A stretch of 64,000 nucleotides of DNA from a virus, in IMG/VR virus record IMGVR_UViG_3300047388_000185, positions 62,001 to 126,000 of that record; one strand, given 5' to 3'. The notes under the pieces are model-generated. The model made no database searches. It saw only the letters and a list, made by a program, of their open reading frames with translations, and had not been told where the DNA came from. How positions within the stretch are numbered: position 1 is the stretch's first letter; each line of letters opens with the position of its first letter. This document shows positions 41,955 through 50,354 of the stretch, piece after piece. The translations under genes were made by a program, and so were the position numbers.

Positions 41955-43721
41955 GTGAGGATTTGCTTTTCACAGGACAAGAAGTACCTTGTGTTTGCGC
42001 ACGAGGATATCTTCGAATACCAAGCTCTAGGCCGATTTCCGGCCTTTATAAAACAAAGCGGGTACCATGTATGCCCAGCTGTCCTTTCTATTGCATATTC
42101 GGTTGCATCTCGCATTCAAGAGAAATTCAAGAAGAAGATCCGTGTGGACCAAGATGTGGCCGTATGGCTAGAATCGGATTTCAAACTTAAAGAACTTCCT
42201 GCAGACTATCACTGGCATACGACTCCGAAGGATTTCCAAGTTATCGCGTTACGCTATCTCTATACGCTAGGTTCTGGTGGCTTGGCGCTTGATCCTGGGA
42301 TGGGAAAAAGCAAGGTAGCCTTGGAGTATATCTACCTTATGAAGTTCAAGCGTTCAGTTGTGGTTTGCCCTGTACCCCTTCTTTTTGTCTGGGAAGATGA
42401 GATCAAAATCCATCGTCCAGAGTTGTCATTCCACGTTGTATCTTCAACAGACTGGGGTGTGGAAGTAGCCGCAGGTATGTTAACCAAGGATGTCATTATT
42501 GTCAACTACACCAAGGTTGCTTTGATGAAATACCGATTTAAAGAAACGCCAATAGATTTCTTATATTTGGATGAATGCTTGATCAAGGATATCACGACCG
42601 ATCGTACCAAGACCATGCTTGAGATTGGCGCAGCCATTCCGTATAAGTCTTGGGGTTCCGGCACAATCATTAACAACACTCCGTTGGATTTGTACTGTCC
42701 GACTCGTTTCGTTCAACCTAGTCTAGTTGGAACAAACTATACCCACTTCAAAGATACTTATACGGTTCAAGTCCCGATGAAGGATGAACGAGGCCAGCCG
42801 ACTAAACGCATGTCGATCGTGGCGTTTAAGGGTCAAAAAGAGATGAAGTCGATTCTTGAGTCTGCATCTATCGTAATGACTAAGGACGTCTGGCTTAAGC
42901 TTCCGTCCAAGACATTCCATGACATCCAGGTTCAGATGAGCCCGGTTCAGAAGACAGCCTATTATGAACTCCAGCGAAATCTCTACACAAACATAGACGG
43001 CTTCGAAGTTCAAGTCGATAATCCTCTCGTCCGCGCTGCCAAACTATACCAGATTTCTAATGGGTTTGTATACACCTACCCTGAAGATGAAGAAGAAGTC
43101 ACTGCGTCGCTACTTTCTTTGGATTACAAGCCTAAGAAGAAGAACCTAAAAGATAGAACGACGTACTACTTCAAGGATCAACCGAAGCTAGATGCCCTCG
43201 AACGAATCCTTACGGAACGTATTTCTGGTCGTAAGGCAATGATCTGGTTCAATATGGGTGCAGAACGTCAGTTGATTACGGATCGCTTAGATAAGCTTGG
43301 TCAGACTTATTTGACAATTGAGGGTGGCGATAAGAAGATTGGGGAGAAGGTCCGCCAATTTAATCGAGATCCAAACATTCGTTTCTTAGTCTGTCAGAGC
43401 AAGTCCGTGAATTATGGCATTACTATCCTTGGCAGCAAGAAGAAAGACCTAGAAGAAGCAGGTATAGAAATAATGCCTGGGATAGACCCGTCGGTTCACA
43501 TTCAGATCTTCTACGCTCTTAGTTATAGCCTCGAAGTGTACCTACAAATGCAAGATAGAATCCACCGATTGGGTCAGGAACATCCGTGTGAATACTTTCG
43601 TTTGTATTCCAACTCTCCGATCGAGAAGCGCATTCTTCAAGTCCTAGATGATAAACAGTATATAAAAACTTCTATGATGGTTGATGTAGCTGAAACTTTA
43701 CTCGGCGAGATAGTTGACTAA
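41955..43721 (+). CDS. SNF2-type superfamily 2 helicase
   Basis: 588 aa from GTG. Walker A is LALDPGMGKSK near residue 112, motif Ia VVCPVPLLFVW, motif II is LDECLIKD near 205 (Asp-Glu-Cys in place of the usual DEAH/DEAD), TIINNTPL is motif III-like, SKSVNYGIT is motif V and QMQDRIHRLGQ is motif VI near 532. RIHRLGQ is typical of the SNF2 family. An ATP-driven DNA translocase. It is the second SNF2-type enzyme here and is only remotely similar to that at 20352. Confidence 0.85.
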   Translation: MRICFSQDKKYLVFAHEDIFEYQALGRFPAFIKQSGYHVCPAVLSIAYSVASRIQEKFKKKIRVDQDVAVWLESDFKLKELPADYHWHTTPKDFQVIALRYLYTLGSGGLALDPGMGKSKVALEYIYLMKFKRSVVVCPVPLLFVWEDEIKIHRPELSFHVVSSTDWGVEVAAGMLTKDVIIVNYTKVALMKYRFKETPIDFLYLDECLIKDITTDRTKTMLEIGAAIPYKSWGSGTIINNTPLDLYCPTRFVQPSLVGTNYTHFKDTYTVQVPMKDERGQPTKRMSIVAFKGQKEMKSILESASIVMTKDVWLKLPSKTFHDIQVQMSPVQKTAYYELQRNLYTNIDGFEVQVDNPLVRAAKLYQISNGFVYTYPEDEEEVTASLLSLDYKPKKKNLKDRTTYYFKDQPKLDALERILTERISGRKAMIWFNMGAERQLITDRLDKLGQTYLTIEGGDKKIGEKVRQFNRDPNIRFLVCQSKSVNYGITILGSKKKDLEEAGIEIMPGIDPSVHIQIFYALSYSLEVYLQMQDRIHRLGQEHPCEYFRLYSNSPIEKRILQVLDDKQYIKTSMMVDVAETLLGEIVD

Positions 43722-43725
43722 ACAA

Positions 43726-43755
43726 TTCAATAATTGCAATACTAAATGGTATAAG
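43726..43755 (+). promoter_or_regulatory. Phage promoter P7 (TTCAAT-18-TATAAG)
   Basis: TTCAAT, 18 bp, TATAAG. It drives a long leader and the VWA/TerC module. Confidence 0.85.
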
Positions 43756-44102
43756 AATGTGCGAAGGAATAGAACAATTCCCTAGCTGGGACAATGAAAT
43801 GCTTAACAGAACCTGAGAGATTCTGGCTGGCAAATCAATCCCGAACCGCTCCCCTCTGGATTCCCAACCTAGAGGGCTGCCACTTTCGAAAGGGGATCTC
43901 ATGCTCGAGATCAACGCCCCCGTAGACTGTACATTAGAACAACTCGCTCTTTGTTTGAGATTGAAACCAATGCTATAGGCACCACAAAAAGCATTGGCCC
44001 GGCTTCGAGCCGGCCTGCTTTAGCCCTACTCTCGCAAATCCAGTTTCTCGCGTAAGTCGACAGCGCTATTTGTCGACATTTTCTCTTACGGAAAGTGCAT
44101 CC
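43756..44102 (+). other. 347-nt leader before the VWA gene
   Basis: No full gene. A 25-codon frame (43901-43978, MLEINAPVDCTLEQLALCL...) follows AAAGGGGATCTC. A CCCTCT/AGAGGG hairpin precedes it, a CCGGC-TTCGA-GCCGG hairpin (43999-44013) follows it, and a GTCGACA/TGTCGAC hairpin (44057-44079) ends just before the VWA ribosome site. This layout fits an attenuator or RNA switch. I do not see a yybP-ykoY manganese riboswitch. Confidence 0.4.
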
Positions 44103-44780
44103 ATGAACACCGAAACGAACGATCCCATCAACACCGCGATCACCCCCACGGCCCTGGCCAAGACGCCTCTGCAACTGGCCATCGCCAAGCTCATCGGCTT
44201 CGACATCATCATGGTCGTCGACGCCTCGGGCTCGATGGGCGGCGCCAACAAGGAAGGCTCCTCCGTCACGCGCTGGGACTACATGCAGGAAACGGCCATC
44301 GCCTTCGCCCGTGACGCCGCCGCCATCGACGAGGACGGCTTCGGCTTGGTGGTCTTCTCGGGCAACGGCATTACCTCGCACGACAACTGCAAGGTCGACG
44401 ACGTCACCAAGATCTTCAAGGAACGCACCCCGCGCGGCACCACGCCGCTGGCCGAAGCCCTGACCGCTGCCCTCAAGCTCGGCGAGGCCTCGACCAAGAA
44501 GAAGATGATCGTGGTCTACACCGACGGCGTGCCTGACGACGACAAGGCGGCGGCCAAGGTCATCATCGACCAGGCCAACAAGCAGGCCACGGACGAAGAA
44601 CTGACGTTCCTGTTCGTCCAGGTCGGCACCGACACGGGCGCCACGGCCTACCTGAAGTCGCTCGACGACGACCTGACCAAGGCCGGCGCCAAGTTCGACA
44701 TCGTCGACACCAAGACGATCGAAGAAGCCGACAAGTTCAACAGCACCGTCGAACTCCTGGCCAACGCCATCGACGACTGA
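44103..44780 (+). CDS. von Willebrand factor A (VWA) domain protein, TerY-like
   Basis: 225 aa from ATG at 44103 (a TTG 33 nt upstream is less likely). The metal-ion-dependent adhesion site is complete: DASGSMGG near residue 40, the Thr in GTTPL near 112 and the Asp in YTDGVPDDD near 140. VWA proteins of this size act as metal-dependent protein binders in Ter (tellurite/stress) clusters. GC-rich, unlike the helicase operon before it. It is followed by a terminator, then TerC, so the two are neighbours but may be regulated separately. Confidence 0.8.
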   Translation: MNTETNDPINTAITPTALAKTPLQLAIAKLIGFDIIMVVDASGSMGGANKEGSSVTRWDYMQETAIAFARDAAAIDEDGFGLVVFSGNGITSHDNCKVDDVTKIFKERTPRGTTPLAEALTAALKLGEASTKKKMIVVYTDGVPDDDKAAAKVIIDQANKQATDEELTFLFVQVGTDTGATAYLKSLDDDLTKAGAKFDIVDTKTIEEADKFNSTVELLANAIDD

Positions 44781-44795
44781 TCTCTCGACGCCGGC

Positions 44796-44833
44796 CGCGC
44801 TACCTGCTGACCTTCGGGTTGGCGGTAGTGAGC
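44796..44833 (+). other. Imperfect UUCG hairpin after VWA gene
   Basis: CTACC-TG-CTGACC-TTCG-GGTTGG-C-GGTAG, a two-part stem with a stable TTCG loop, just upstream of the terminator. It could protect the VWA mRNA end. Confidence 0.4.
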
Positions 44834-44841
44834 CATGAACT

Positions 44842-44867
44842 GGGGGCCTAAAAAGCCCCCTTTTCTT
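44842..44867 (+). terminator. Intrinsic terminator between VWA and TerC genes
   Basis: GGGGGC-CTAAAAA-GCCCCC followed by TTTTCTT. Confidence 0.75.
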
Positions 44868-44896
44868 ATCTAACTACAACTCCAATGGACTAACCC

Positions 44897-45571
44897 ATGC
44901 TAGCCCTCTTTCTCCATATTCTGCAAGTCATCGGCATCGACATCTTGCTGAGCGGTGACAATGCTGTCGTCATCGCCCTCGCCTGTCGAGGCCTCCCCGA
45001 AGCCCAGCGCAAACGCGGCGTCCTCTACGGGGCGAGCGGAGCGGTGGCACTCCGAATTCTTTTGGTCACGATCTCTGTATGGGTCTTGGCCATCCCCGGC
45101 CTCAAACTTTTTGCCGGCTTTCTCCTGATGTACATCGCCTATAAGCTCATTTCAGAGACGGATGATGGCACTCAAGAAGACAACGTCAAGGCTTCGGACA
45201 AGCTTTGGACCGCAGTCAAGACTGTCATCGTCGCCGACTTAGCCATGAGCATCGATAATGTTGCAGCTGTCGCTGGTGTTGCCGAGTCCTCGGGCCCATG
45301 GCACTTCCCTGTCATGGCCATTGGCTTGCTAGTCTCCATTCCCTGCGTCATCTGGGGCAGTCAACTCGTGATGAAGCTGATGGACAAGTTTCCTTGGATC
45401 ATCTCACTTGGCGGCATCATGCTTGGCTGGGTAGCGGGAGGAATGATCGCGGATGATCGATTTGTATCCCCCGAGTCGACACCCCCTTCACATTACCTGG
45501 CAATCCTCGGGGCCGTGGTCATCACAAGCAATGTTCTATTTCGTAAGCTTCAGCGAGACGCTGGGGTTTAA
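44897..45571 (+). CDS. TerC/YjbE-family integral membrane protein
   Basis: 224 aa with about seven membrane helices. The family marks are LSGDNAVVIALACRGLP near residue 18-34 and, in the second half, TVIVADLAMSIDNVAAVAGV near 108-127, with the acidic residues inside helices that bind metal. TerC proteins export Mn2+ or take part in tellurite resistance. The loop near residue 85 is acidic. A TerC gene in a phage is uncommon. It lies downstream of a VWA gene and upstream of a YfaP-like gene. Confidence 0.85.
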   Translation: MLALFLHILQVIGIDILLSGDNAVVIALACRGLPEAQRKRGVLYGASGAVALRILLVTISVWVLAIPGLKLFAGFLLMYIAYKLISETDDGTQEDNVKASDKLWTAVKTVIVADLAMSIDNVAAVAGVAESSGPWHFPVMAIGLLVSIPCVIWGSQLVMKLMDKFPWIISLGGIMLGWVAGGMIADDRFVSPESTPPSHYLAILGAVVITSNVLFRKLQRDAGV

Positions 45572-45596
45572 ACCAACTTCTGAAAGAAGGTTTCTA

Positions 45597-47723
45597 ATGG
45601 AATTCAAACACCTCCGCGACGCTGTCAATGTTCAGCTCTCTCGCCTGCTCAAGAACTCCGTCTTCAAGGTCGCCTTCCCCACGGGCCCGGATGGCGCGCA
45701 TCTTGACCAGCTCTACAACTTGTACCTGGACAGCTTCCCGCCCGGCACCAACGAGGTCTATCGCAAGGCACGGGAATACGAGTGCTCCTGCTGCCGCAGC
45801 TTCATCCGTGCAGTGGGTGGCATGGTTGCTGTCATCGACGGCAAGCTGGAAACCGTCTGGGACGTCCGGATCCCGAAGGAGAAGAACTTCGAACCGGTGG
45901 CGGACGCCATGTCAGCCTACATCCGTTCGCTTCCGATCGACAACGTCTTCACGCACTTTCAGGCGGCCGTTGGCCAAGAGAAGAGCTTCGAGACGGTCAT
46001 CGACGGTGACAAGAAGGACGTCCGTCAATGGAACCACTTCTCGGCCATGCTGCCGACCTCGCTGGTCATGAAGGAGGCTGGCCCGTACTTGTCTGACAAG
46101 CGTGCGACCCACGACGTGTTCCTGCGTGGGATGAACGAGATCACCTTGGAGGCCATTGACGAAGTAGGGGATCTGATCGCCACCAAGGGCATCTACAAGC
46201 ACGCTGAGACCAAGGGGCCACTGGAGCTGTATCGCAAGGAGAAGGTGGCGTTTAGCGCATTGACAACCCCGCTTCAGCAAGATCTCTTCGCCTGGACTCG
46301 TTCCCAGACCCTGAGCCCGGCAATTTCGCGCCTCGGCAACACCTCGTTCGGCGAACTGCTCTACGCCCTGTCCGAAGGCAAGGACCTGGACGTGGCCGTC
46401 AAGGCTTACGAGAAGATGGTGGCACCGGAGAACTACAAGCGTACCACCGCCCTCGTGACTCCGAAGCAGATCACTGCCGCCAAGGAGAAGGTTGCTGAGC
46501 TGAACTTGACCTCAGCTCTCAGCCGGCGCTTCGCCACGCTCCAAGACATCACCATCAACAACATCTTGTTCGTGGATCGTTCGGCCAAACCGAAACTGGC
46601 CGAGGCCAATCCCTTCGACGATCTGGCTGCGACCGTTTCTTCGAAGGTCAAGGTCTCCGACAAGATCGACGAGGTGACCATCGAGCACTTCATCGCCGAA
46701 GTCTTGCCGCGAGTCGAGTCATTGGAGGTCTTGGTCGAGAATCGCCATGCCAATAACTTCGTGAGCCTCATCGCTCCTGACGACGCCACGGCAGGAGATC
46801 TCTTCAAGTGGCCGAACAAGTTCAGCTGGTCCTATGCAGGGGACTTGGCTGACTCGTCCATGCGTGCGACAGTACAGGCTCGTGGAGGCCGTGTTGACGG
46901 AGTCTTCCGTTTCACCCATCAGTGGAACTACGACAAGCGCAACGCTTCCCTCATGGACTTGCATGTGTTCATGCCGGGCAACACGTCCATCTCGTCCGAG
47001 AACTTCGGCCCCAACCGGCACTACGGCAATAATGAGCGAGTCGGCTGGAACAACCGGAACCACAAGGCTTCGGGCGGCGTCCAGGATGTGGACTACACGA
47101 ATGAAGCACCCGAAGGCTACGTGCCGGTCGAAAACATCACGTTTCCATCCCTAGCCCGCATGCCTGAAGGCCACTACATCTGCAAGATCCACAACTGGAA
47201 CTTCCGGGCGCCAACGGAAGGCGGCTTCAAGGCTGAAATCGAATTCGAGAACACCGTTTTCGAGTACGAGTATGCCAAGCCCGTGAAGCAGGACGAATGG
47301 GTTACCGTCGCCGAAGTCACCCTGAAGAAGGGTAAGTTCGACATCAAGCATCACCTCCCGACCGGTGCAGCTGTCGCAACGAACTGGGGCCTGCCGAGCC
47401 AGACCTTCCACAAGGTCAACGTGCTCATACTGTCCCCGAACCACTGGGACGACAAGGCCATCGGAAACAAGCACTTCTTCTTCATGCTGCAAGGCGCCGT
47501 CAACGATGGCAAGGCTCGTGGGTTCTACAACGAGTTCTTGCGCGAAGACCTGAACGAGCATCGCAAGGTGTTCGAGATGGTCGGCTCGAAGATGCGTTTC
47601 GACGGTGCCGAAGCCCATGAGCAGTTGAGCGGCCTCGGCTTCTCCTCAACCCAGAAGAACTCCGTCACGCTCCGTGTCAAGGGGCAATTCACCCGGACCC
47701 TCAAGGTCAACTTCAACGCCTGA
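45597..47723 (+). CDS. Large conserved phage protein with YfaP/DUF2135-like domain
   Basis: 708 aa from ATG at 45597, after GAAAGAAGG. The N-terminus has a Cys cluster ECSCCRSFIR near residues 60-69. The centre is helical. The C-terminal third has an MDLHVFMPGNTSI strand near 460, then GGVQDVDYTNEAP and MPEGHYICKIHNW, which resembles the beta-sandwich of YfaP-like proteins (DLDLHV, LDVD, GxYxVxV). The end (GFSSTQKNSVTLRVKGQFTR) is well structured. I recall proteins of this overall design from other large phages next to the next gene. Function unknown. Confidence 0.7.
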   Translation: MEFKHLRDAVNVQLSRLLKNSVFKVAFPTGPDGAHLDQLYNLYLDSFPPGTNEVYRKAREYECSCCRSFIRAVGGMVAVIDGKLETVWDVRIPKEKNFEPVADAMSAYIRSLPIDNVFTHFQAAVGQEKSFETVIDGDKKDVRQWNHFSAMLPTSLVMKEAGPYLSDKRATHDVFLRGMNEITLEAIDEVGDLIATKGIYKHAETKGPLELYRKEKVAFSALTTPLQQDLFAWTRSQTLSPAISRLGNTSFGELLYALSEGKDLDVAVKAYEKMVAPENYKRTTALVTPKQITAAKEKVAELNLTSALSRRFATLQDITINNILFVDRSAKPKLAEANPFDDLAATVSSKVKVSDKIDEVTIEHFIAEVLPRVESLEVLVENRHANNFVSLIAPDDATAGDLFKWPNKFSWSYAGDLADSSMRATVQARGGRVDGVFRFTHQWNYDKRNASLMDLHVFMPGNTSISSENFGPNRHYGNNERVGWNNRNHKASGGVQDVDYTNEAPEGYVPVENITFPSLARMPEGHYICKIHNWNFRAPTEGGFKAEIEFENTVFEYEYAKPVKQDEWVTVAEVTLKKGKFDIKHHLPTGAAVATNWGLPSQTFHKVNVLILSPNHWDDKAIGNKHFFFMLQGAVNDGKARGFYNEFLREDLNEHRKVFEMVGSKMRFDGAEAHEQLSGLGFSSTQKNSVTLRVKGQFTRTLKVNFNA

Positions 47724-47747
47724 ACTCAGGCAAATCAAGGAAAGAAA

Positions 47748-48167
47748 ATGGAAATCAATCTGTTCGAAATCGCCACCCGTCGCCACCTGAAGTTCCCGTC
47801 GCCGGCAGGCCTCCTGTCGACCGAGGACCTGTGGACGCTTCCGCTCGTCGCGTCGAAGGTGAACGTTCCCAATCTGAACGTCATCGCCCAATCGATCAAC
47901 GCCGAGCTGAAGAAGACCGACGGCGAAGTCGACTTCGTCAATCCCGGCTCCAGCAAAGGCTCGACCCGTGCGGCCGAACTGGGCTTGATGCTGGATGTGG
48001 TCAAGCACATCATCAGCGTGATGGTGGCCGAGCAACAACTGGCCAAGACGGCGCTGGACCGCAAGGAGCAGAAGGCTAAGATCATGGCGCTGATCGACAA
48101 GAAGCGAGAAGAGAGCCTGTCGAGCAAGTCCGAAGAAGAGCTGACCAAGCTCCTCCAAGATCTGTAA
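47748..48167 (+). CDS. Conserved small phage protein (DLWTLPL type)
   Basis: 139 aa. The start MEINLFEIATRRHLKFPSPAG followed by TEDLWTLPL is a pattern I know from many phages, usually beside the YfaP-like gene just upstream. The second half is a charged helix (AKTALDRKEQKAKIMALIDKK) with an acidic end. Likely a binding partner of its neighbour; function unknown. Confidence 0.7.
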   Translation: MEINLFEIATRRHLKFPSPAGLLSTEDLWTLPLVASKVNVPNLNVIAQSINAELKKTDGEVDFVNPGSSKGSTRAAELGLMLDVVKHIISVMVAEQQLAKTALDRKEQKAKIMALIDKKREESLSSKSEEELTKLLQDL

Positions 48168-48175
48168 AGTGGCGA

Positions 48176-48204
48176 AACGCTACGCTGTGGCTAAGCGTAG
48201 CGTT
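48176..48204 (+). terminator. Hairpin, first half of double terminator
   Basis: AACGCTACGCT-GTGGCTA-AGCGTAGCGTT, an 11-bp perfect stem without its own T-run; a second hairpin follows. Confidence 0.6.
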
Positions 48205-48206
48205 GG

Positions 48207-48237
48207 AAAGACTGGATTAATCCCCAGTCTTTTTTTG
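48207..48237 (+). terminator. Intrinsic terminator
   Basis: AAAGACTGG-ATTAATCC-CCAGTCTTT, with seven T in the run. Confidence 0.8.
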
Positions 48238-48247
48238 CTTTTAGCCA

Positions 48248-48277
48248 TTCAACAATCGTAATAAACCTTGGTATAAG
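48248..48277 (+). promoter_or_regulatory. Phage promoter P8 (TTCAAC-18-TATAAG)
   Basis: TTCAAC, 18 bp, TATAAG, 10 bp after a double terminator. Confidence 0.85.
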
Positions 48278-48298
48278 AAAGTAACAAAGAGATAACTT

Positions 48299-48481
48299 AT
48301 GTGGACTCTAATCATAACAATTCTATGGTATCATGCTCCGGCTGTCGCCACACTTCCAGGCTTTCAGACGTACGAAGCTTGCAATTTGGCAGCCAAAGTA
48401 GAACGAGACGCATTGGCCGTCAGATACAAGGACGCGTACGATCCCCCAACTGCAACCTACGTCTGCATCAAGCAGAACTGA
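48299..48481 (+). CDS. Small exported or membrane protein
   Basis: 60 aa with a hydrophobic start MWTLIITILWYHAPAVATLP that could be a signal or anchor, followed by a small domain with two Cys (near 29 and 57). First gene after P8. No family is recognised. Confidence 0.55.
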   Translation: MWTLIITILWYHAPAVATLPGFQTYEACNLAAKVERDALAVRYKDAYDPPTATYVCIKQN

Positions 48482-48507
48482 TTCCCCCAGGCCTTGAGCC
48501 TATTTCC

Positions 48508-48522
48508 CTAACCTTACCAGGA
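48508..48522 (+). promoter_or_regulatory. Conserved ribosome-binding leader CTAACCTTACCAGGA
   Basis: Shares AACCTTACCAGGA with 10917 and 38501, directly before the ATG at 48530. Confidence 0.5.
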
Positions 48523-48529
48523 ATGACAA

Positions 48530-49102
48530 ATGACCCAAATGCATGAACAGCGCTACGCAACCTCGTCGGTCCGCAATGCGGAGAACTTCCTGGCCCGAGG
48601 AGGCCGAGTCCGAATCAATTCCGGTGGTACCCTGGCTTCCGACGTGAACTACCCTCATTTCGCCGGCATGGAGATGGATGATCTGAAACACCATGTCGGC
48701 CTGCGCAAGAACGACAGCAAGTTCGACGGTGAGCTCAGCGCCTGGCTCGGCAAGGTCAAGGACCACGCCACGAAAGCTGGGATTGCGGCCAAGAGCCGCA
48801 AGAAAATCGCCCCGACGGTTGTGTCGGAACTACAGGAAGGTCAGACGATTCTCGACCTGACCGACGCCGTCGATACCAAGCCTCAAGTCGTCGCCGAGCC
48901 GCGCCCCAAAAAGTTTGACGAAGTCTACATGGAAGCCCACGGTTCGGCCGAGAAGAAGATCAATCCGAAGAAGGCCGAACGCCAAGCCGCAGCCTCGGAC
49001 GCCGGTCCGGTCAAGAAGATCAACGCTGACACGGCGCGGGCCGAAGCGATGGCCGGCAAGGCCAAGCGTACGCCGCGCATCATGGCGAAGACTTCGCACT
49101 GA
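48530..49102 (+). CDS. Hypothetical protein with basic low-complexity tail
   Basis: 190 aa. The first 110 residues appear globular (NAENFLARGGRVRINSGGTL). The last 70 are Lys/Ala/Pro-rich and likely disordered. The next gene's start follows the stop by 1 nt. No family is recognised. Confidence 0.6.
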   Translation: MTQMHEQRYATSSVRNAENFLARGGRVRINSGGTLASDVNYPHFAGMEMDDLKHHVGLRKNDSKFDGELSAWLGKVKDHATKAGIAAKSRKKIAPTVVSELQEGQTILDLTDAVDTKPQVVAEPRPKKFDEVYMEAHGSAEKKINPKKAERQAAASDAGPVKKINADTARAEAMAGKAKRTPRIMAKTSH

Positions 49103-49103
49103 G

Positions 49104-49553
49104 ATGACCTACGACCCCCGGCATGGCGTCCCAGCTTGCTGGGGAGGTCATGTGATTTCGTCGGCCCCTCAGAGTGTTGACTTGGAACTACCTTTCTTCC
49201 CAGAGAAGGTAGAGGTGGTTAACATTCCAGGACTGACACATCGGGCACTTCAGCACGAAGCGATGACGATCTTACCAGTTACCAGTGCAGCCGAGTTCGT
49301 GGCGGCAGTCAAGTATCTGGTCGAATCGGCGTTCGAGCCCTGGAGTAAGGCTCAACTTCTCTTGACCCACGGTATCCCCTACGATATCGCGGCCGAATAC
49401 CACAAGTATATGGCCGATCGTGGGATCATCTGGTTGAGAGAGGATCGTAATGACCCTGCTCAGTGGATTAAAGAGTCGATGGATGCCTGGATTGTTCGCC
49501 GGGAAAAGTCCTGGAAGAACTTGGAGGCATTCATGAACAAACCAAGTTTGTGA
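49104..49553 (+). CDS. Hypothetical protein
   Basis: 149 aa from ATG at 49104 (the frame is open upstream but overlaps the previous gene). MTYDPRHGVPACWGGHVISS, then an alpha/beta domain, and a Trp-rich C-terminus (WIVRREKSWKNLEAF). No family is recognised. Confidence 0.6.
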   Translation: MTYDPRHGVPACWGGHVISSAPQSVDLELPFFPEKVEVVNIPGLTHRALQHEAMTILPVTSAAEFVAAVKYLVESAFEPWSKAQLLLTHGIPYDIAAEYHKYMADRGIIWLREDRNDPAQWIKESMDAWIVRREKSWKNLEAFMNKPSL

Positions 49554-49586
49554 ACCTGGATGAAGGCGCAGCACTAAAGGACCCCT

Positions 49587-49838
49587 ATGGAAGACCCTGA
49601 GGCGAAAGAGAAAAAGCTTAAGCCCCATGCCCGGCTTCGAGTGATGAACTACTCAGAACCCATTCGCTGCAACGCTTGCAAAAACTGTGAGATTACGGAG
49701 CACAAGGCTGGCCGGGTGATTCGAATCGATCACTACTGCTTGATGGCAGAGACTCTGGTGTCCTTCCGAGGGACGTGTGACATGGCCGAGCCAAAGGTTG
49801 ACTCCAAGACTCAAATGATTGCCGCACATAACCGATAG
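49587..49838 (+). CDS. Small Cys-rich protein
   Basis: 83 aa. RCNACKNCE near residues 27-35 and two later Cys (HYC, GTC) suit a zinc site. Located just before a terminator. Function unknown. Confidence 0.6.
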   Translation: MEDPEAKEKKLKPHARLRVMNYSEPIRCNACKNCEITEHKAGRVIRIDHYCLMAETLVSFRGTCDMAEPKVDSKTQMIAAHNR

Positions 49839-49853
49839 GCGATTGTCTCCTCA

Positions 49854-49878
49854 GGAAAGCTTAACCACTTTCCTTTTA
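49854..49878 (+). terminator. Intrinsic terminator
   Basis: GGAAAG-CTTAACCA-CTTTCC followed by TTTTA. Confidence 0.7.
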
Positions 49879-49908
49879 GTTTTAGTCAACGACACGAAAA
49901 ACAACAAG

Positions 49909-50310
49909 ATGTCAACAATCTACTTACACCAACCCTACGTAGCCTCTACGAGGTTTGATACTGCCGGTCAACGGCAAGTGACTTTGGCCGATAACACGAC
50001 ACCTGGCTATTACGGCGAACAGCTCAACGTTGTCCCCCTTGCTTCTGGACCCGATACTCAGTATCAACTTAACTTGTTGAAAACAGAGATAGATTCATTA
50101 AGAAACATGGTTCAATCCCTTCAGATTCAAGTTTTCAGCTATAAGCCCAAGACTCCACTTACCCAACAACAAGTAGAGGCTATTACTGACGAAGCTTATC
50201 GAGCTCAGACCAAATCAGCCTCGGAAGCACACGGCCAACAAATCTCCATCTTTGATGGGATTGAGTCTCACGTAGTCCGGGCAACAGAGCGTGCTCACGG
50301 AATTCAATAG
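49909..50310 (+). CDS. Hypothetical protein with central coiled coil
   Basis: 133 aa from ATG at 49909. A beta-rich first 60 residues is followed by LLKTEIDSLRNMVQSLQIQV, a short coiled coil, and a helical tail. The end overlaps the -35 of promoter P9. No family is recognised. Confidence 0.6.
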   Translation: MSTIYLHQPYVASTRFDTAGQRQVTLADNTTPGYYGEQLNVVPLASGPDTQYQLNLLKTEIDSLRNMVQSLQIQVFSYKPKTPLTQQQVEAITDEAYRAQTKSASEAHGQQISIFDGIESHVVRATERAHGIQ

Positions 50311-50332
50311 CGTCACATTCTTGTGGTATAAG
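50303..50332 (+). promoter_or_regulatory. Phage promoter P9 (TTCAAT-18-TATAAG)
   Basis: TTCAAT, 18 bp, TATAAG; its -35 overlaps the end of the previous gene. Confidence 0.85.
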
Positions 50333-50354
50333 AAGATATTGCAAAGGAATCCAT

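Noticed and set aside
43756-44102. yybP-ykoY manganese riboswitch before the TerC module
   Set aside because: The leader was inspected for the conserved core of that riboswitch and none was seen.
48915-49103. Upstream extension of the gene at 49104
   Set aside because: Overlaps the preceding gene in another frame and has a basic, unlikely composition.
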